The notes under the pieces are model-generated. The model did not search any database. It saw only the letters and a program-made list of their open reading frames with translations, and was not told the DNA's origin. Of a DNA stretch of 64,000 nt, positions 20,363-30,720 are shown piece after piece; position 1 is the stretch's first letter; the number at the start of each line of letters is the position of its first letter. Position numbers and translations under genes: made by a program. This DNA is from Simmondsia chinensis (Eukaryota > Streptophyta > Magnoliopsida > Caryophyllales > Simmondsiaceae), in the NCBI GenBank assembly GCA_018398585.1, contig JAGTTD010000003.1, forward strand, positions 12,017,637-12,081,636. Direction: 5' to 3'.

Positions 20363-23300
20363 TTGGTATCAGATCCTCGTTCGGCTATCAAATTGATGGA
20401 TACAAACCAAATCCCCTTGATCGATGGTGTCACAACCAGATCGGCAGCAGCAAGAGCAGCTGCTAGATCGTCCAATACTGAGGGTGTTGGAGGTAGTGAT
20501 GCAGCAGGACGAGATTGGGGTACAAATGCTCAAATGGACAGTAAGTTTGAGGCAATGCTTGCTCAATTCAAGCAAGTTCTTACTGAAACCTTACCTCAGC
20601 AGATTGAGGTGAGGGTCGATTAGCAGGTGCAGCAGGTAGAAGCTAAAATTGCTGATCAAGTCTCGCGACAATCACAAGAATTGGAGGAAAGATTCAATTA
20701 GAGGTTCGATCAACAAAGACAGCTGCTGGAAGAAAAGTTCACTGAGATTAGAGAGCAAGTTATGAGGCCCATTCCTTCTGTTGTTCCAGATCCATTGTTG
20801 CTAGCAAGTGCCTTGCAAACAAATCAACCGATCAGACCTCAGGATGAAGTAAGATAGAATGCGCCTGTTTCGGTTGTTAATTCTGGTGTTGATATGAGAG
20901 TTCCTGATCGAAACCCTGAGATTGAAGTGACTGAGAGGCAGGGCCGCAATGAGCATGTGATTTCTCGACCTTCCAACTGGAATGCTAGGCCTGGTGTGCG
21001 ATCCACTGAAGTTGATGATACACACAGGCCGAGAGGATTGAATGTGGATCATCTTGATAGACCACCTGATGATTGGCATCAACCACGCTCTGGCAGTAAT
21101 GAGGAGGTAACCAACAACAGAAGTAGTGGCCACAGACAGCCTCGAGTGCAGATTGATGCATTTGATGGGAAGCAACCTCATTCTTGGCTAAGAAGGTGCA
21201 AACGTTACTTTCACTTCTACCATATTAACGATTCAGAGAAGGTACAAATCGCTGCTGTATACCTTCTTGGTGATCATGAGGTATGGTTTTATAGTTTGAT
21301 GAAGAGCAATCCATCCCTCACATGGATTGAATTTGCTAGGGAGTTGTGTGATTGGTATAGTGATGAGGATGATAGTGATATTGTGGATAAATTTAATAAG
21401 GTGAAGCAAGAGACATCTGTGAGGGATTATATGACCAGATTTGAGAATCTATGGGCCAGCATTATAACCAAAATTCAAGCATCTGGGTCCTATTATGTTT
21501 CGGCTTTTATTAGTGGATTGAAACCAAGGGTGAAAAACTTGGTTAAAGCCGTTGATCCTACAACATTGTCCATGGATTATGCCAAAGCCAAGCCTTATGA
21601 ATCAAAAATTTTGTCTCCAAATGAGGCTGCCAGCCCTCACAGCAGCAGCTCCAAGCAACAACAAAGTTATGTCAGAAATCGGTTCAACAAATCTGATGAT
21701 AAGCAGCAGCAGTGGTTGTGTTACCGTTGCAACCAACCTTATCAGTTTTGCCACAGGTGTAATCCCAAATTTCTCATGCCTGCTGAAGGGATTAGTGCTG
21801 GAGAACAGTCTGATGATGAGGAAATTGAGGCTAATGGAGCTAAATCTGATCAGAACATCGAGGAAAGCGTAGATGATGCGGCTGTGGAAATATCAATGAA
21901 AGCCTTGATAGAAAATGGTGCCCACAGCACGATCTGAATCAGAGGAATGGTAGGTGAAAAGTCTATCATCATCCTCATTGATAGTGGTAGCACCCATAGT
22001 TTTGGTGATCCTAAAGTGGTTAAGAAGGTGGGTCATGAGGTGATTAAAACTCACCCCCTTGCTGTCATCGTAGCTAATGGAAAATTAGTTATCACTCAAA
22101 ACAAATGCCGTGGGCTCAGCTGGGTAATGCAGGACAGAAAATTCAGTTATGACTTTACAATCCTTCCTTTGGGAGGGTGTGATATGGTGCTTGGGGTCAA
22201 TTGGATGAGAACTTACAGCCCGGTGTTATTTGATTTTGCTAACCTCACAGTTTTCTTTGAGATACAAGGAATTAAGGTGACTTTGCAAGGCATAGCAGAA
22301 CAAGCACACTTGCAGGTCATGAAGGGGAGCAGGATGAAGAAAGGAATTAAGAAATGCTAGTTTCAATGGGTAGGCCAGCTATTTGCTATAGCTCCTACTA
22401 AATTAATTAGCATTACAGAATCGGAGGTGCAGGTTTTGGTTACTGAGTTTGAAGATTTGTTCGAAGTTCCTCAATTTCTACCTCCGAAGAGGAGTTTAGA
22501 TCATGTTATCCCTCTCAAGGGTGATGCAGAACCGGTGAGGCTTAGGCCTTATCGTTACCCCCATGCTCAGAAGACAGAAATTGAAAAACAAGTTGATGAT
22601 CTGATCAAAACCAGCTTCATACAGCCTAGCCACAGCCCCTTTGCTTCCCCGGTTATTCTTGTCAAGAAGAAAGATGGCATGGCTCGCATGTGTGTTGATT
22701 ATAGACAGCTGAATGCTATGACAGTTAAGGCAAAGTTCCCTATACCAGTTATAGATGATTTGTTAGATGAATTGTATGGAGCCCATGTCTTTTCCAAGCT
22801 GGACTTATGGCAAGGCTATCATCAAATTGGAGTGAATGAGCAAGATGTGCACAAGACAGCCTTCCGGACTCACCATGGTCACTTTGAGTTTGTAGTCATG
22901 CCTTTTGGCTTGAAAAATGCATCGGCTACATTCCAAGCTCTTATGAATGATGTCTTCAAGAAATTTCTTAAAAAATCTGTGTTGGTCTTCTTTGACGACA
23001 TCTTGGTTTACAGTTCAACATTCGAGGAGCATTTGAAGCACTTGAGAGAAGTATTCTTGGTCATGCGTGAGCATAAGTTGTGTGCTAAGTTGGCCAAATG
23101 TTGTTTTTCTCAAACTCATTTGGAATACCTTGGTCATGTAATCTCTTGTGATGGGGTTTCCACTGACCCATCAAAGGTGCCTGTCCTAGTGACCTTAAAG
23201 CATCTAAGGGGTTTTTTGGGGTTGACAGGGTATTACCGCAAATTTGTAGCAGGTTATGGAGCTATAGCCAAGCCACTTACTGAATTGTTAAAGAAAGAAG

Positions 23301-25236
23301 CCTTCAGATGGTCGGAGGAAGCTCAAAATGCCTTTGAAGCTCTTAAAACAGCAATGTCCAGTGTACCTGTTTTGGCAATGCCCGACTTCACTTCAAGCTT
23401 TGTGGTAGAAACTGATGCATGTGGAAATGGTGTTGGGGCAGTGTTGTCAAAAGGAGGAAGGCCCATAGCTTATCTTAGCTAGGCGTTGAGTGCAAAACAT
23501 CAAGCTCTTTCCACATATGAAAAAGAGTATCTTACAATTTTACTCGCGGTGGAAAAATGGAGGCATTACTTGGATGGGCATCATTTTATCATCAAGACTG
23601 ATGATCAGAGTCTCAAGCACTTGTTAGAACAGAAAATTGTCACAAGATTACAGAGAAAGGGGTTGATGAAGATGCTTGGGCTTGATTATGATATTGAGTA
23701 CAAGAAAGGCAAGGAAAACATAACAGTTGATGCCCTGTCACGCAGATTTGAGGACCTCGAGCAGGGTTCTCTTGGGGCAATTTCTGTAATTTCTCCTGCT
23801 TGGATGGAAGAAGTATATCAGTCCCATGATAATGATTCATTTGCTCAAGAATGCGTAGCAGCTGCTAGCATGAACAAGGCTGTTAATCAGGCTTCTGGTG
23901 CTGTGGTGTCTGTTACCCGAGGAATAATCACAATCCAGGAAAAGTTGTACATTGGCATCAATACTGATTTAAGACATTAGATTATCAGTGCTGCTCATGA
24001 TTCTGCATGGGGTGGTCATTCAGGCATTGAGGGAACATAACAAAGGCTGAAGATTCACTTCAATTGGCCCGGTATGAAGAAAGAAGTGACTGAAATTGTG
24101 CAAGGCTGTGAGGTTTGTCAACAAACTAAGCTTGGTGACAATAGATACCAAGGTCTTCTCCAACCTTTACCTGTTCCAGAGGGTATATGGCAGCATATAA
24201 GTATGGACTTCATTGAAGGTTTGCCCAAATTCGAGGGAAAATAGGTGATCTGGGTGGTAGTAGATCGGTTCACCAAAACTGGTCATTTCATGGCTTTAGC
24301 TCGACTAGTTACTGCAAAGAAATTAGCTCGTGTATTCCTTGATAACATCTACAAGCTTCATGGATTGCCTCATTCCATAATTTTAGATAGGGACAAGCTC
24401 TTTACAAGTCGCTTTTGGAAGGAGTTGTTTGGTCTCTTGGGGACTACATTGGCCCTTAGCTCAACCTACCATCCTCAAACTGACGGTCAGACTGAAAGGG
24501 TCAACCAATGCATTGAACAATACCTTAGAAGCATGGTATTTAGCCATCCTAAGGTGTGGAGTAGGTGGCTGTCATTGGCGGAGTATTGGTATAATACTCA
24601 TTTCCATGCTTCTTTGGGCACAACACCTTTCAAGGCATTGTATGGGTATGATCCACCCAATCCAATGTTGTTGCAAGGAGTAGAGACACAAGTGGTTGAA
24701 GTGACGGAATTGTTACAGCAAAGGAAACACCTTATGCAGCTCTTAAAGCAGAACCTCAGTCATGCCCGGGCCCGGATGAAGTGGTATTCTAACCGCAAGA
24801 GGGTAGACAGAAATTTTGAACTGGGTGATATGGTTTATTTGAAACTACAACCTTATAGTCAATCTACAACAGCTGTAAGAAAGAATGTCAAGCTTTGTGC
24901 ACGGTTCTTTGGACCTTACAAGATTTTGGAAAAGCTTGGCAAGGTGGCTTACAAGCTAGAGTTTCCAACCGATTCATATATTCACCCTGTTTTACATGTT
25001 TCACTTCTTAAGAAGCAGGTTAAGCATGGACATAAGGTTTCTCAGCATCCCCAGAGGGGGGTTCTAATGGCTCCTTGCTCCTACAACCTGCAGCAGTGGA
25101 AGAAGTTCAGCAAGTCAGTCTCAATGTCTCCAACCGACTGCAAGTTCGAGTCAGCTGGTGCAACCTGGACAAATCTTTTACTACATGGGAAGATAAACGT
25201 TTTTTGTTGAGCCAATTTCCTTCTTTTATTTCTTGA
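20363..25236 (+). pseudogene. Gypsy-3 gag-pol polyprotein with nine nonsense codons
   Basis: A single frame from near 20363 (the first usable ATG, though it overlaps the primer site; initiation may be at ATG 20396) to about 25040, then shifted to end at TGA 25234-25236. Gag: coiled coil 20530-20770, core with PHSWLRR and FISGLKPRVKNL (21170-21540), knuckle-like LCYRCNQPYQFCHRC. Protease: DSGSTHSF near 21980. RT: RMCVDYRQLN, FSKLDLWQGYHQI, MPFGLKNASATFQ, FFDDILVYS. RNase H: ETDACGNG, KTDDQSLKHL, DALSRR. Integrase: HSGIEGT, DRFTK, DRDKLFTS, TDGQTERVN; then GPYKILEKLGK and a chromodomain-like VRVSWCNLDKSFTTWED. Stops: TAG at 20621, 20699, 20855, 22358, 23480, 23978 and 24242; TGA at 21935; TAA at 24038. 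A short deletion follows DPSKV in RT. Confidence 0.93.
20364..20375 (+). other. Gypsy-3 primer-binding site
   Basis: TGGTATCAGATC, two bases after the LTR. The last bases depart from the usual AGAGC, but the core is that of the initiator-Met tRNA complement. Confidence 0.85.
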
Positions 25237-25264
25237 GGACAAGAATTTTCTAAGGGAAGGGGAT

Positions 25265-25594
25265 TGTTATGTCTATCGAGTTGTAATTCAAAAGACGGGT
25301 AGTATTTGTTTAAATTGGTTTTGGGTGCCAAAGTTTGTTAGCGGTTAGGATGCCAATTGTGTTTTGGCGGGAAATTGAGTGTGTGGTCCTTGTTAATTGT
25401 TTTGTTATTTGCTCTTTAAATAGTGGTTGATTGCCTCGTAAAAGATCATCCAAAGAAATATCAATTAATCCTTTGTGATTAAACCTTCTTTTATCATCTA
25501 ATTCTCTCTATTTTCTCGTCCTCTTCCCTTCTTTCTCATCCCAAATTCTCTTAATTTCTTAGGTTAAGTTCAAGATTTAATCTCGAACTTAACA
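25265..25594 (+). repeat. Gypsy-3 3' LTR
   Basis: 330 bp, the counterpart of 20033-20361, with one extra T in GTGTTTTGG and some 20 substitutions. It is followed by the TTTAC duplication. Confidence 0.95.
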
Positions 25595-25599
25595 TTTAC

Positions 25600-25905
25600 T
25601 TATATATAATGAAATGAATATATCCTAGGAATACCACGACTGCTATAATGCATTACATCTTAAAAAATTTTACCAAAGAAAAATTATATTCTATTATATA
25701 TTCGTGTATGCATAATTTTCTAAATTCAATGTATATAATTCTAAATTATATATTCATGGTTCAAGTCTCTCACTTATCACGATTCCAGCACAAGCCGCCA
25801 TTTCATTTGCAATAAATATGGTGCGGTTATGTACATATAGTATAATTATGGTACGGTTGTGTACATATACAAATAACTTAAGTACCAAATTAATATATAC
25901 TAAAA
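25600..25905. other. No gene seen; copia-A interior, AT-rich
   Basis: Continues the copia-A interior after gypsy-3. It contains a short imperfect tandem repeat (ATGGTGCGGTTATGTACATA and ATGGTACGGTTGTGTACATA) at about 25818-25870. Confidence 0.5.
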
Positions 25906-25910
25906 GCATA

Positions 25911-25985
25911 TGCAGGAGTGGCTAAGTACCCCTTTATTTTCATGAAGGGATGTGTGTTCGAGACTCTATAACCGCAGGTTAGTTT
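25911..25985 (+). repeat. Possible tRNA-derived SINE fragment
   Basis: GTGGCTAAGTAC (25918-25929) resembles an RNA polymerase III A box and GTTCGAGACTC (25956-25966) a B box, spaced as in tRNA genes, followed by ATAACCGCAGGT and T-rich sequence. A second diverged stretch ending GATCGATTCTCCATAACCGC occurs at 27545-27600. No tail or target duplication was found, and no cloverleaf can be drawn with confidence. Confidence 0.3.
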
Positions 25986-26118
25986 TCTATTTTATTTTAT
26001 TTAATCATAACCAAATACATTTATACGTGTATAAATTACACAAAAAATGCAATATAGATCAATGGCTATGGGCCTATTTGAGATTGTTGTAAAAAAATTG
26101 CTTATTTCAAAAGTACTT

Positions 26119-27084
26119 TCTTTTTTTTTTTTTATAATTATCGGCAAAGCCGTAGTACATACAGGACCTCGACAACGCGAGTCCTCAACCACCCCTTAAA
26201 TGGAGATGGGTACAAAATTCCAAAACAAAACGGGAAAAATCAGACACCAAAGACAACTTCAAACCGGGAAAAAACCATCACAAATAGGAAAAGACCAAAA
26301 CCTAGCAGAGCCACAGATAGGTCCGGAGCAGAGACACACACAGCCACACCTCACAACAACAATGAACGATGACCTCCAAGAGGATGGAAAATAGGAGAGA
26401 AAATTCCCCCTCCCCCGCATTGCAGGCAAGGTACCAGGTGTGGGACATGACAAGAGGGGTACCGAGCCCACAACACAAGAAAGGGGAAAGAAAATCTGGA
26501 GCGGCGGGAGGAGAGGCGACAAGACGTCAGGGACCTCTTGAGAAAACATCTTCATTCAGATAAAAGTGTATCAGGTGGTTCACATCAACGAAACACAGTG
26601 GACCCTACTAGACCTGGTCCGAACAAACACTGGCACAGGAAAAGGTGCTGACATAAGGAAGTTTTGTCTGGACCGGGTCAAGAGGGCGAACCGGTGTTAT
26701 TTACATGCAATTAAAAGTGAAAAAAGGGGGACGAGGGAGATGAAGGGAGCAACAGGGGACAGGCACCAGCGACTGGTGGCATAGGGGCTGGAGTGGCGCG
26801 GCCGCATAGGTGAACCGCGATGGTTGTTGAGGCGGCTGGAACAGGCGGCTGGCGGCAAAATTGGTGGTGAAGAGGGCTAGAACGGCGCGGCCACGGAGCG
26901 GGAGGGCGAAGGGCAGGGGAGACCCGAGACAACTCAGAACGGGGGAGGGTGACGGTGGGGACGACTGGAGGTGGTGCCGGACCTACTGGTGGTGGTGGGT
27001 CTGGAGGTGGAGGACACACCCACCGGGCATGAGGAGGCGCCAAAAGTCTAGAGATGGAGCTGGAGCTGGTGGTGGTGGTGGGTC
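26119..27084 (-). mobile_element. 5'-truncated or internally deleted L1-type retroposon
   Basis: Flanked by a perfect 13-bp duplication, TTCAAAAGTACTT, at 26106-26118 and 27085-27097. The minus-strand reading ends GGCTTTGCCGATAATTATA followed by about 14 A, the usual 3' end of plant L1 LINEs. The body is GC-rich, unlike its surroundings. It holds a proline-rich 110-residue minus frame at 26711-27043 starting MAPPHARWVC, which looks like LINE leader or low-complexity sequence. No RT or endonuclease is present, so it is a dead copy or a non-autonomous derivative. Confidence 0.75.
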
Positions 27085-27197
27085 TTCAAAAGTACTTACA
27101 TGAAAAGTGCTATTTTGAAGAAGTACTTTGTATTTGGCTCAACTAATCAAAAGCGCTTATCTTATTGCTGTTAGTGTTCGGCCAGTGTTTTAGAAAA

Positions 27198-27198
<1 letters not shown>

Positions 27199-27230
<32 letters not shown>
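27199..27230. repeat. (TA)n microsatellite
   Basis: About 16 TA units in the interior of the TIR element. Confidence 0.95.
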
Positions 27231-27235
<5 letters not shown>

Positions 27236-27599
27236 TTTGGCCAAATTACCAAAAATGACCAAATTGGTTGGGTAGAAGATTAGGGTTTTCAAAGATAATA
27301 AGGTATGATGTAATTTTAATGTTGGAGTTGCGGTATTTTTGTCCTAAAATTTTTAAGTGTTTTATTCTGCTTCACCAAATTTCAACTTCTGCTTATAAGC
27401 AGAAAAACAGCTTCTACTTTTAACAAAAAGCGAATTTTGATGTTTGCCAAACACCTTCCAGATTCCAGAAAAGTGATTTTTCAAAAAAAAAAAAAAAAAA
27501 AATCACTTATTTTTCTAAAATAAGCAATCCCAAATAGGCCCTAAGAGCCTCAATTCCTTTTCAAGGAGACAAGCACGCATGATCGATTCTCCATAACCG

Positions 27600-28107
27600 C
27601 AAGTCACTTTTTTTTAATTTTAATTTGATTTTCTGTGGTTCTTTTTTTTTTTCTTTTGTTAAATTAATATGATTTAACATCATTTGATTTAATTCATGTG
27701 AATTAAAAGCAATTGATCAAAAGTTCATGACACAAACCACATCAAAACAATGCCCAAATTGAAAATCATCATGAATTCTTGATTTTGGTTTCGATTTTGT
27801 TATAATAAACAGCAATTTGCGGTGAATTTTTCAGCAAAATACTGTAGCAAAAATCAGTAAAATACAGCAACGAAAAATACTGGAATACTACAGCGAAAAT
27901 AGCAGTAAAAATTCAGTAAATATTTGAGTAATATTGCATTAAAATGCAGTGGAGAATCAGTAAAATTGCAGCAAATTGTAGCAAACAATTTTAGCAAGAA
28001 ATACCTAAAAAAGCAGTAAAATAATATCGAAAGTGGGGAAACAGACTTACTGAAGAGCAGTTAGAATATCCGACATAGGAGAGAGCAATTAGAGAGATCT
28101 TACAAAA
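27600..28107 (-). other. Leader-like region beside a foreign copia LTR, CAGTAAAA repeats
   Basis: 27830-28020 is built of variants of CAGTAAAAT and AGCAAAA words. It sits on the internal side of the LTR at 28119-28764, so it may be that element's untranslated leader. No ORF. Confidence 0.35.
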
Positions 28108-28118
28108 CGATGATACCA

Positions 28119-28764
28119 TGCCGTGGTAAGAACCACTGTCCTAAAAGACGATTTCGCCGCTGCTTCGGTGCACACAATATAATCGGCGGCCGTCCTCCGG
28201 GATTAACGCGATCCAACTCTTAACGTACACTCGTTAATTGCCGGGTAGGAGAGCCTTGAACTTTGCCTAGAATTTAGATCTCAAAAGGGAACTCAGAGGG
28301 AGTGGAAGCAAGAGAGCATTCCAGCGATGGGGGGTGTTAGTGGCTACAGTCCTTCTCTCCTTGACAAAGCCTGTAATTTCCTCAATCTAAAGAACCCCAA
28401 AAATTGTGATGAAATGAAAGAGAGAGTGTTTTTTTTTTATTTTTATTTAGAGGAAGTGGAGCAGCACAGAGTCCAAGGGTGAAAAAGAGAGAGAGAGATG
28501 ACAGAGGAGAGCCACTGGGTTTGGGACCATACTAGGGCATTTATAGGATCCATGATTAGGATTTGTAACAGTCGAAATAATGTGATGTCATAAATTGCAA
28601 TGGTTATAAACGGACATAATAAATTGCAACGACCATATTATTAATTAATTCCAATTATCACAATTTCAATGACGGGTAAACGGCTACGGGTAAACGGCTA
28701 GTAACGAGTCTTGAAAATGTATTTTTCCACTATACTTAAGATTATCTTGTATCATTTTTCCAAC
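28119..28764 (-). repeat. Isolated copia-type LTR with primer site
   Basis: Read on the minus strand it begins TGTTGGAAAAATGATAC, has CCTATAAATGCCC as a promoter near 28540, a long leader, and ends CCACGGCA. TGGTATCATCG follows at once (28108-28118), a primer-site-like sequence. No partner LTR exists in the window, so it is a truncated element or a solo LTR with some internal sequence. It is unrelated to the copia-A LTRs. Confidence 0.5.
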
Positions 28765-28877
28765 ATATTTCACATGTAAACTCCACTAAATGCATAAGGA
28801 ACATCAATTCACATGAATCTCATGTTTTCATGATTTCATCTCAAACCAAGGATTTAACTTTCACACAACTTCTTATC

Positions 28878-29010
28878 TTATGATATCAATCTTAAAATTT
28901 CATGGTTTGAATTCTCTTGATCAAATTTTACGATATCAATCTTAGTGTTTCATGATTTGAAATCTTTTGATCAAATTTTATGATATCAATCTTAGTATTG
29001 CCAGAGTCTT
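28878..29010. repeat. Imperfect ~60-bp tandem repeat
   Basis: GATATCAATCTTA followed by TTTCATG-TTTGAA and TTGATCAAATTTTA recurs about twice, ending with a third GATATCAATCTTAG. Confidence 0.75.
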
Positions 29011-29186
29011 ACTTATATTTGAATAAAAAAGACATACCTTGATCCATTGCAATTCACATAAAAGAAAGATTCAAGAAAAGGTCCCAATTCTCTCCATTCA
29101 TCACTTTCTCCAATCTCACATGGTTCACCATCAAATCACACAAAGTAAAGAAACCATTTTCAATTAACGAAAATAAGTCTTAAGAT

Positions 29187-29872
29187 TGTTAGAGAATTTC
29201 CCACTAAACCTGGAAACAGGTAACCAAAGATCTCAGTTGTCGAGGTTGTGTGATCACTTTTCTTAAGACTTATTTCAGCATATGAAATAGCCTTGGGGAT
29301 ACAACGACAACCAAATAAATGAAGTGAGGTTGTGTAATAGGAGAAATAGAAGAGATATCAATGAGAATGATGTTTTCAAGTACGTTTCACAACATTTTCT
29401 TATGAATTCACTCAAGTGTTTCGTGCAATATTTTCTATAAAATCATCCTCCTTTAAACATGAGAATGAAGGGATGTCTTTTCATGAAGGGGCACATCCCT
29501 TTACAAAGTGACACTTCCTTTTTTAATATTTCACAAGACTTGCAAGCAAAGATCTTTCATGTGTGTTCTTCAAAGAACCAAGAGAAAAATATATAAGAAA
29601 ATAATTTTTATAAGTCGTCTCAAACTTATCAAAAGATAACAGCCAAAAACTGAAAAAAAACCATATTACTATAGTTCTGTAAGATTTGTATGTCAATACA
29701 CGGGCCCTGTGTGTCGATACACAGACACTTCAAGTTAGTTTTGTTGGGCCGTGTATCAACACACAGTACCTATTTGTCGACACACCTTATACAAGCCAAT
29801 ACCCTTCAGAATCAAGTATGAGAAAAATTTCAAAGACTTTATTAAATACTATATTTTGAAAATACATTAACG
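29187..29872 (-). repeat. Copia-A 5' LTR
   Basis: 686 bp, starting TGTTAGAGAATTTCCC. It contains three variants of a TGTGTGTCGACACAC-like palindrome in 29690-29790. It ends ACATTAACG, directly followed by the CCCTC duplication at 29873-29877. Confidence 0.85.
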
Positions 29873-29877
29873 CCCTC

Positions 29878-30410
29878 TCCGCCACCACCACCCATCTCTC
29901 TCTCTATCCCATCTCAAATTCCAACGATCACCACGTGGGTGGCGGTGATGGTGACCGTTGTGATTTGAGATGCGATGGAGAGAGAGAGAGAGAGAGATTA
30001 ATGGCGGTGGAAAGGTGGCGGAGAAGGGTGGCGATGGTGGTGGTGACTGTAGAGATTTAAGATAGAATGGAGAGATAGAGACGGGTGGCGGTGGCAGGGA
30101 TGGTGTAGAACAGTGGAGGTGCTGGTGGTGGTGGCTGTGGTGTTGGGTGGTGGTGGTGGCAACTATAGGGATCTGAGATGGGGGAGAGGGAGAGAGAGAG
30201 AGAGAGAGATTAGTGGAGAAAAACAGATGGGTGGGGGTGGTGGGGTAGCAGAGTGGAGAGGCAGCAGTGATGGTGGTGACCGTTGGGTGGTGGGAGGGTT
30301 TTGGATACGATGAGCTTCTTAGAACCATTTATCAATCTTATTTAAGATCTAACGGTATATATTTAATTTTCTCACATTCTCACTAAACTTCCATTCTAAC
30401 CAGGGAGCCC
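29878..30410 (+). mobile_element. Foldback element, centre and right arm
   Basis: 29878-29934 finishes the left arm and 29935-30410 is the right arm. The two halves meet at the palindrome CACGTG (29932-29937). The right arm is longer because it carries an additional unit of the GGTGGCGG/GAGAGAGAG/GATTTGAGATG repeat. The minus frame at 29867-30328 is only low-complexity Pro/Ser/His. Outer end: CATTCTAACCAGGGAGCCCC. Confidence 0.75.
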
Positions 30411-30720
30411 CACCCCCTACCACCGTCTACCCCCGACCCATCCATCCGCCACCACCCCACCATACCACACCACCACGGACCACCACCACCACCACCCCAA
30501 ACCACCCGTACCACCCTTCCCTGCCGCCCCACTTACCACCCTGCACCACTCCCCCTATCACCGCTCAAGCACACTTCACCACCTGTACCGACCTCCCCTG
30601 CTCCCTCACCTAACCCATCGCCTACATGGCCCTCCGCTCAACACCACTCCAGTGCTGCCAACAGCCCCAGACAACCAACATCGGCTGGCATAGGTAAGTG
30701 TAAAGCGGTCGGCCCCAGTT
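30411..30720 (+). other. C-rich, nearly G-free leader of RTE LINE
   Basis: CCACC and CACCAC words dominate on the plus strand. It precedes the endonuclease part of the LINE and probably is its 5' end; no ORF can be supported. Confidence 0.4.

Larger units (their letters stand above)
20033..25594 (+). mobile_element. Gypsy-3: full-length Ty3/gypsy (chromovirus-type) element
   Basis: 5.56 kb with 329- and 330-bp LTRs, a primer site at 20364-20375, one long gag-pol frame, and a polypurine tract (TAAGGGAAGGGGAT) at 25251-25264. It is inserted in the interior of copia-A. It is the best-preserved element here: only nonsense codons and one C-terminal frameshift disable it, and catalytic residues of protease, RT, RNase H and integrase can be read. 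The LTRs differ at about 20 sites by eye. Confidence 0.95.
26070..27541. mobile_element. TIR element (MITE-like) carrying an inserted retroposon
   Basis: The left end GGGCCTATTTGAGATTG and the right end CAATCCCAAATAGGCCC are inverted repeats. The similarity continues inward through GCTTATTT and AAAAATAAG-type sequence. Without the inserted 26119-27097 segment the element is about 490 bp and has the AGCTTCTACTTT and TAAGCAGAAAA words common in plant hAT or Harbinger MITEs. It encodes nothing. No exact target duplication was found (TAT left, TAA right). Confidence 0.65.
16393..29872 (-). mobile_element. Copia-A: old Ty1/copia element with nested insertions
   Basis: Bounded by LTRs 16393-16992 and 29187-29872 and by a perfect CCCTC duplication (16388-16392 and 29873-29877). 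A minus-strand polypurine tract (TAGGGGAA) abuts the left LTR at 16993, so the element reads right to left. A decayed RNase H/RT remnant is visible at 17580-18120. Gypsy-3, a TIR element with an L1 retroposon, and a foreign copia LTR have since inserted. LTR termini have drifted (TA for TG, CG for CA). The sequence next to the right LTR is not an initiator-Met primer site. Confidence 0.8.

Noticed and set aside
26861..27103. Plus-strand Gly/Arg-rich frame (MVVKRARTAR)
   Set aside because: Antisense translation of the GC-rich retroposon body and runs across its target duplication.
29867..30328. Minus-strand 153-residue frame rich in Pro, His and Ser
   Set aside because: It is translation of the CCACCA and ATCTCTC repeats of the foldback arm; no domain and no independent start signal.
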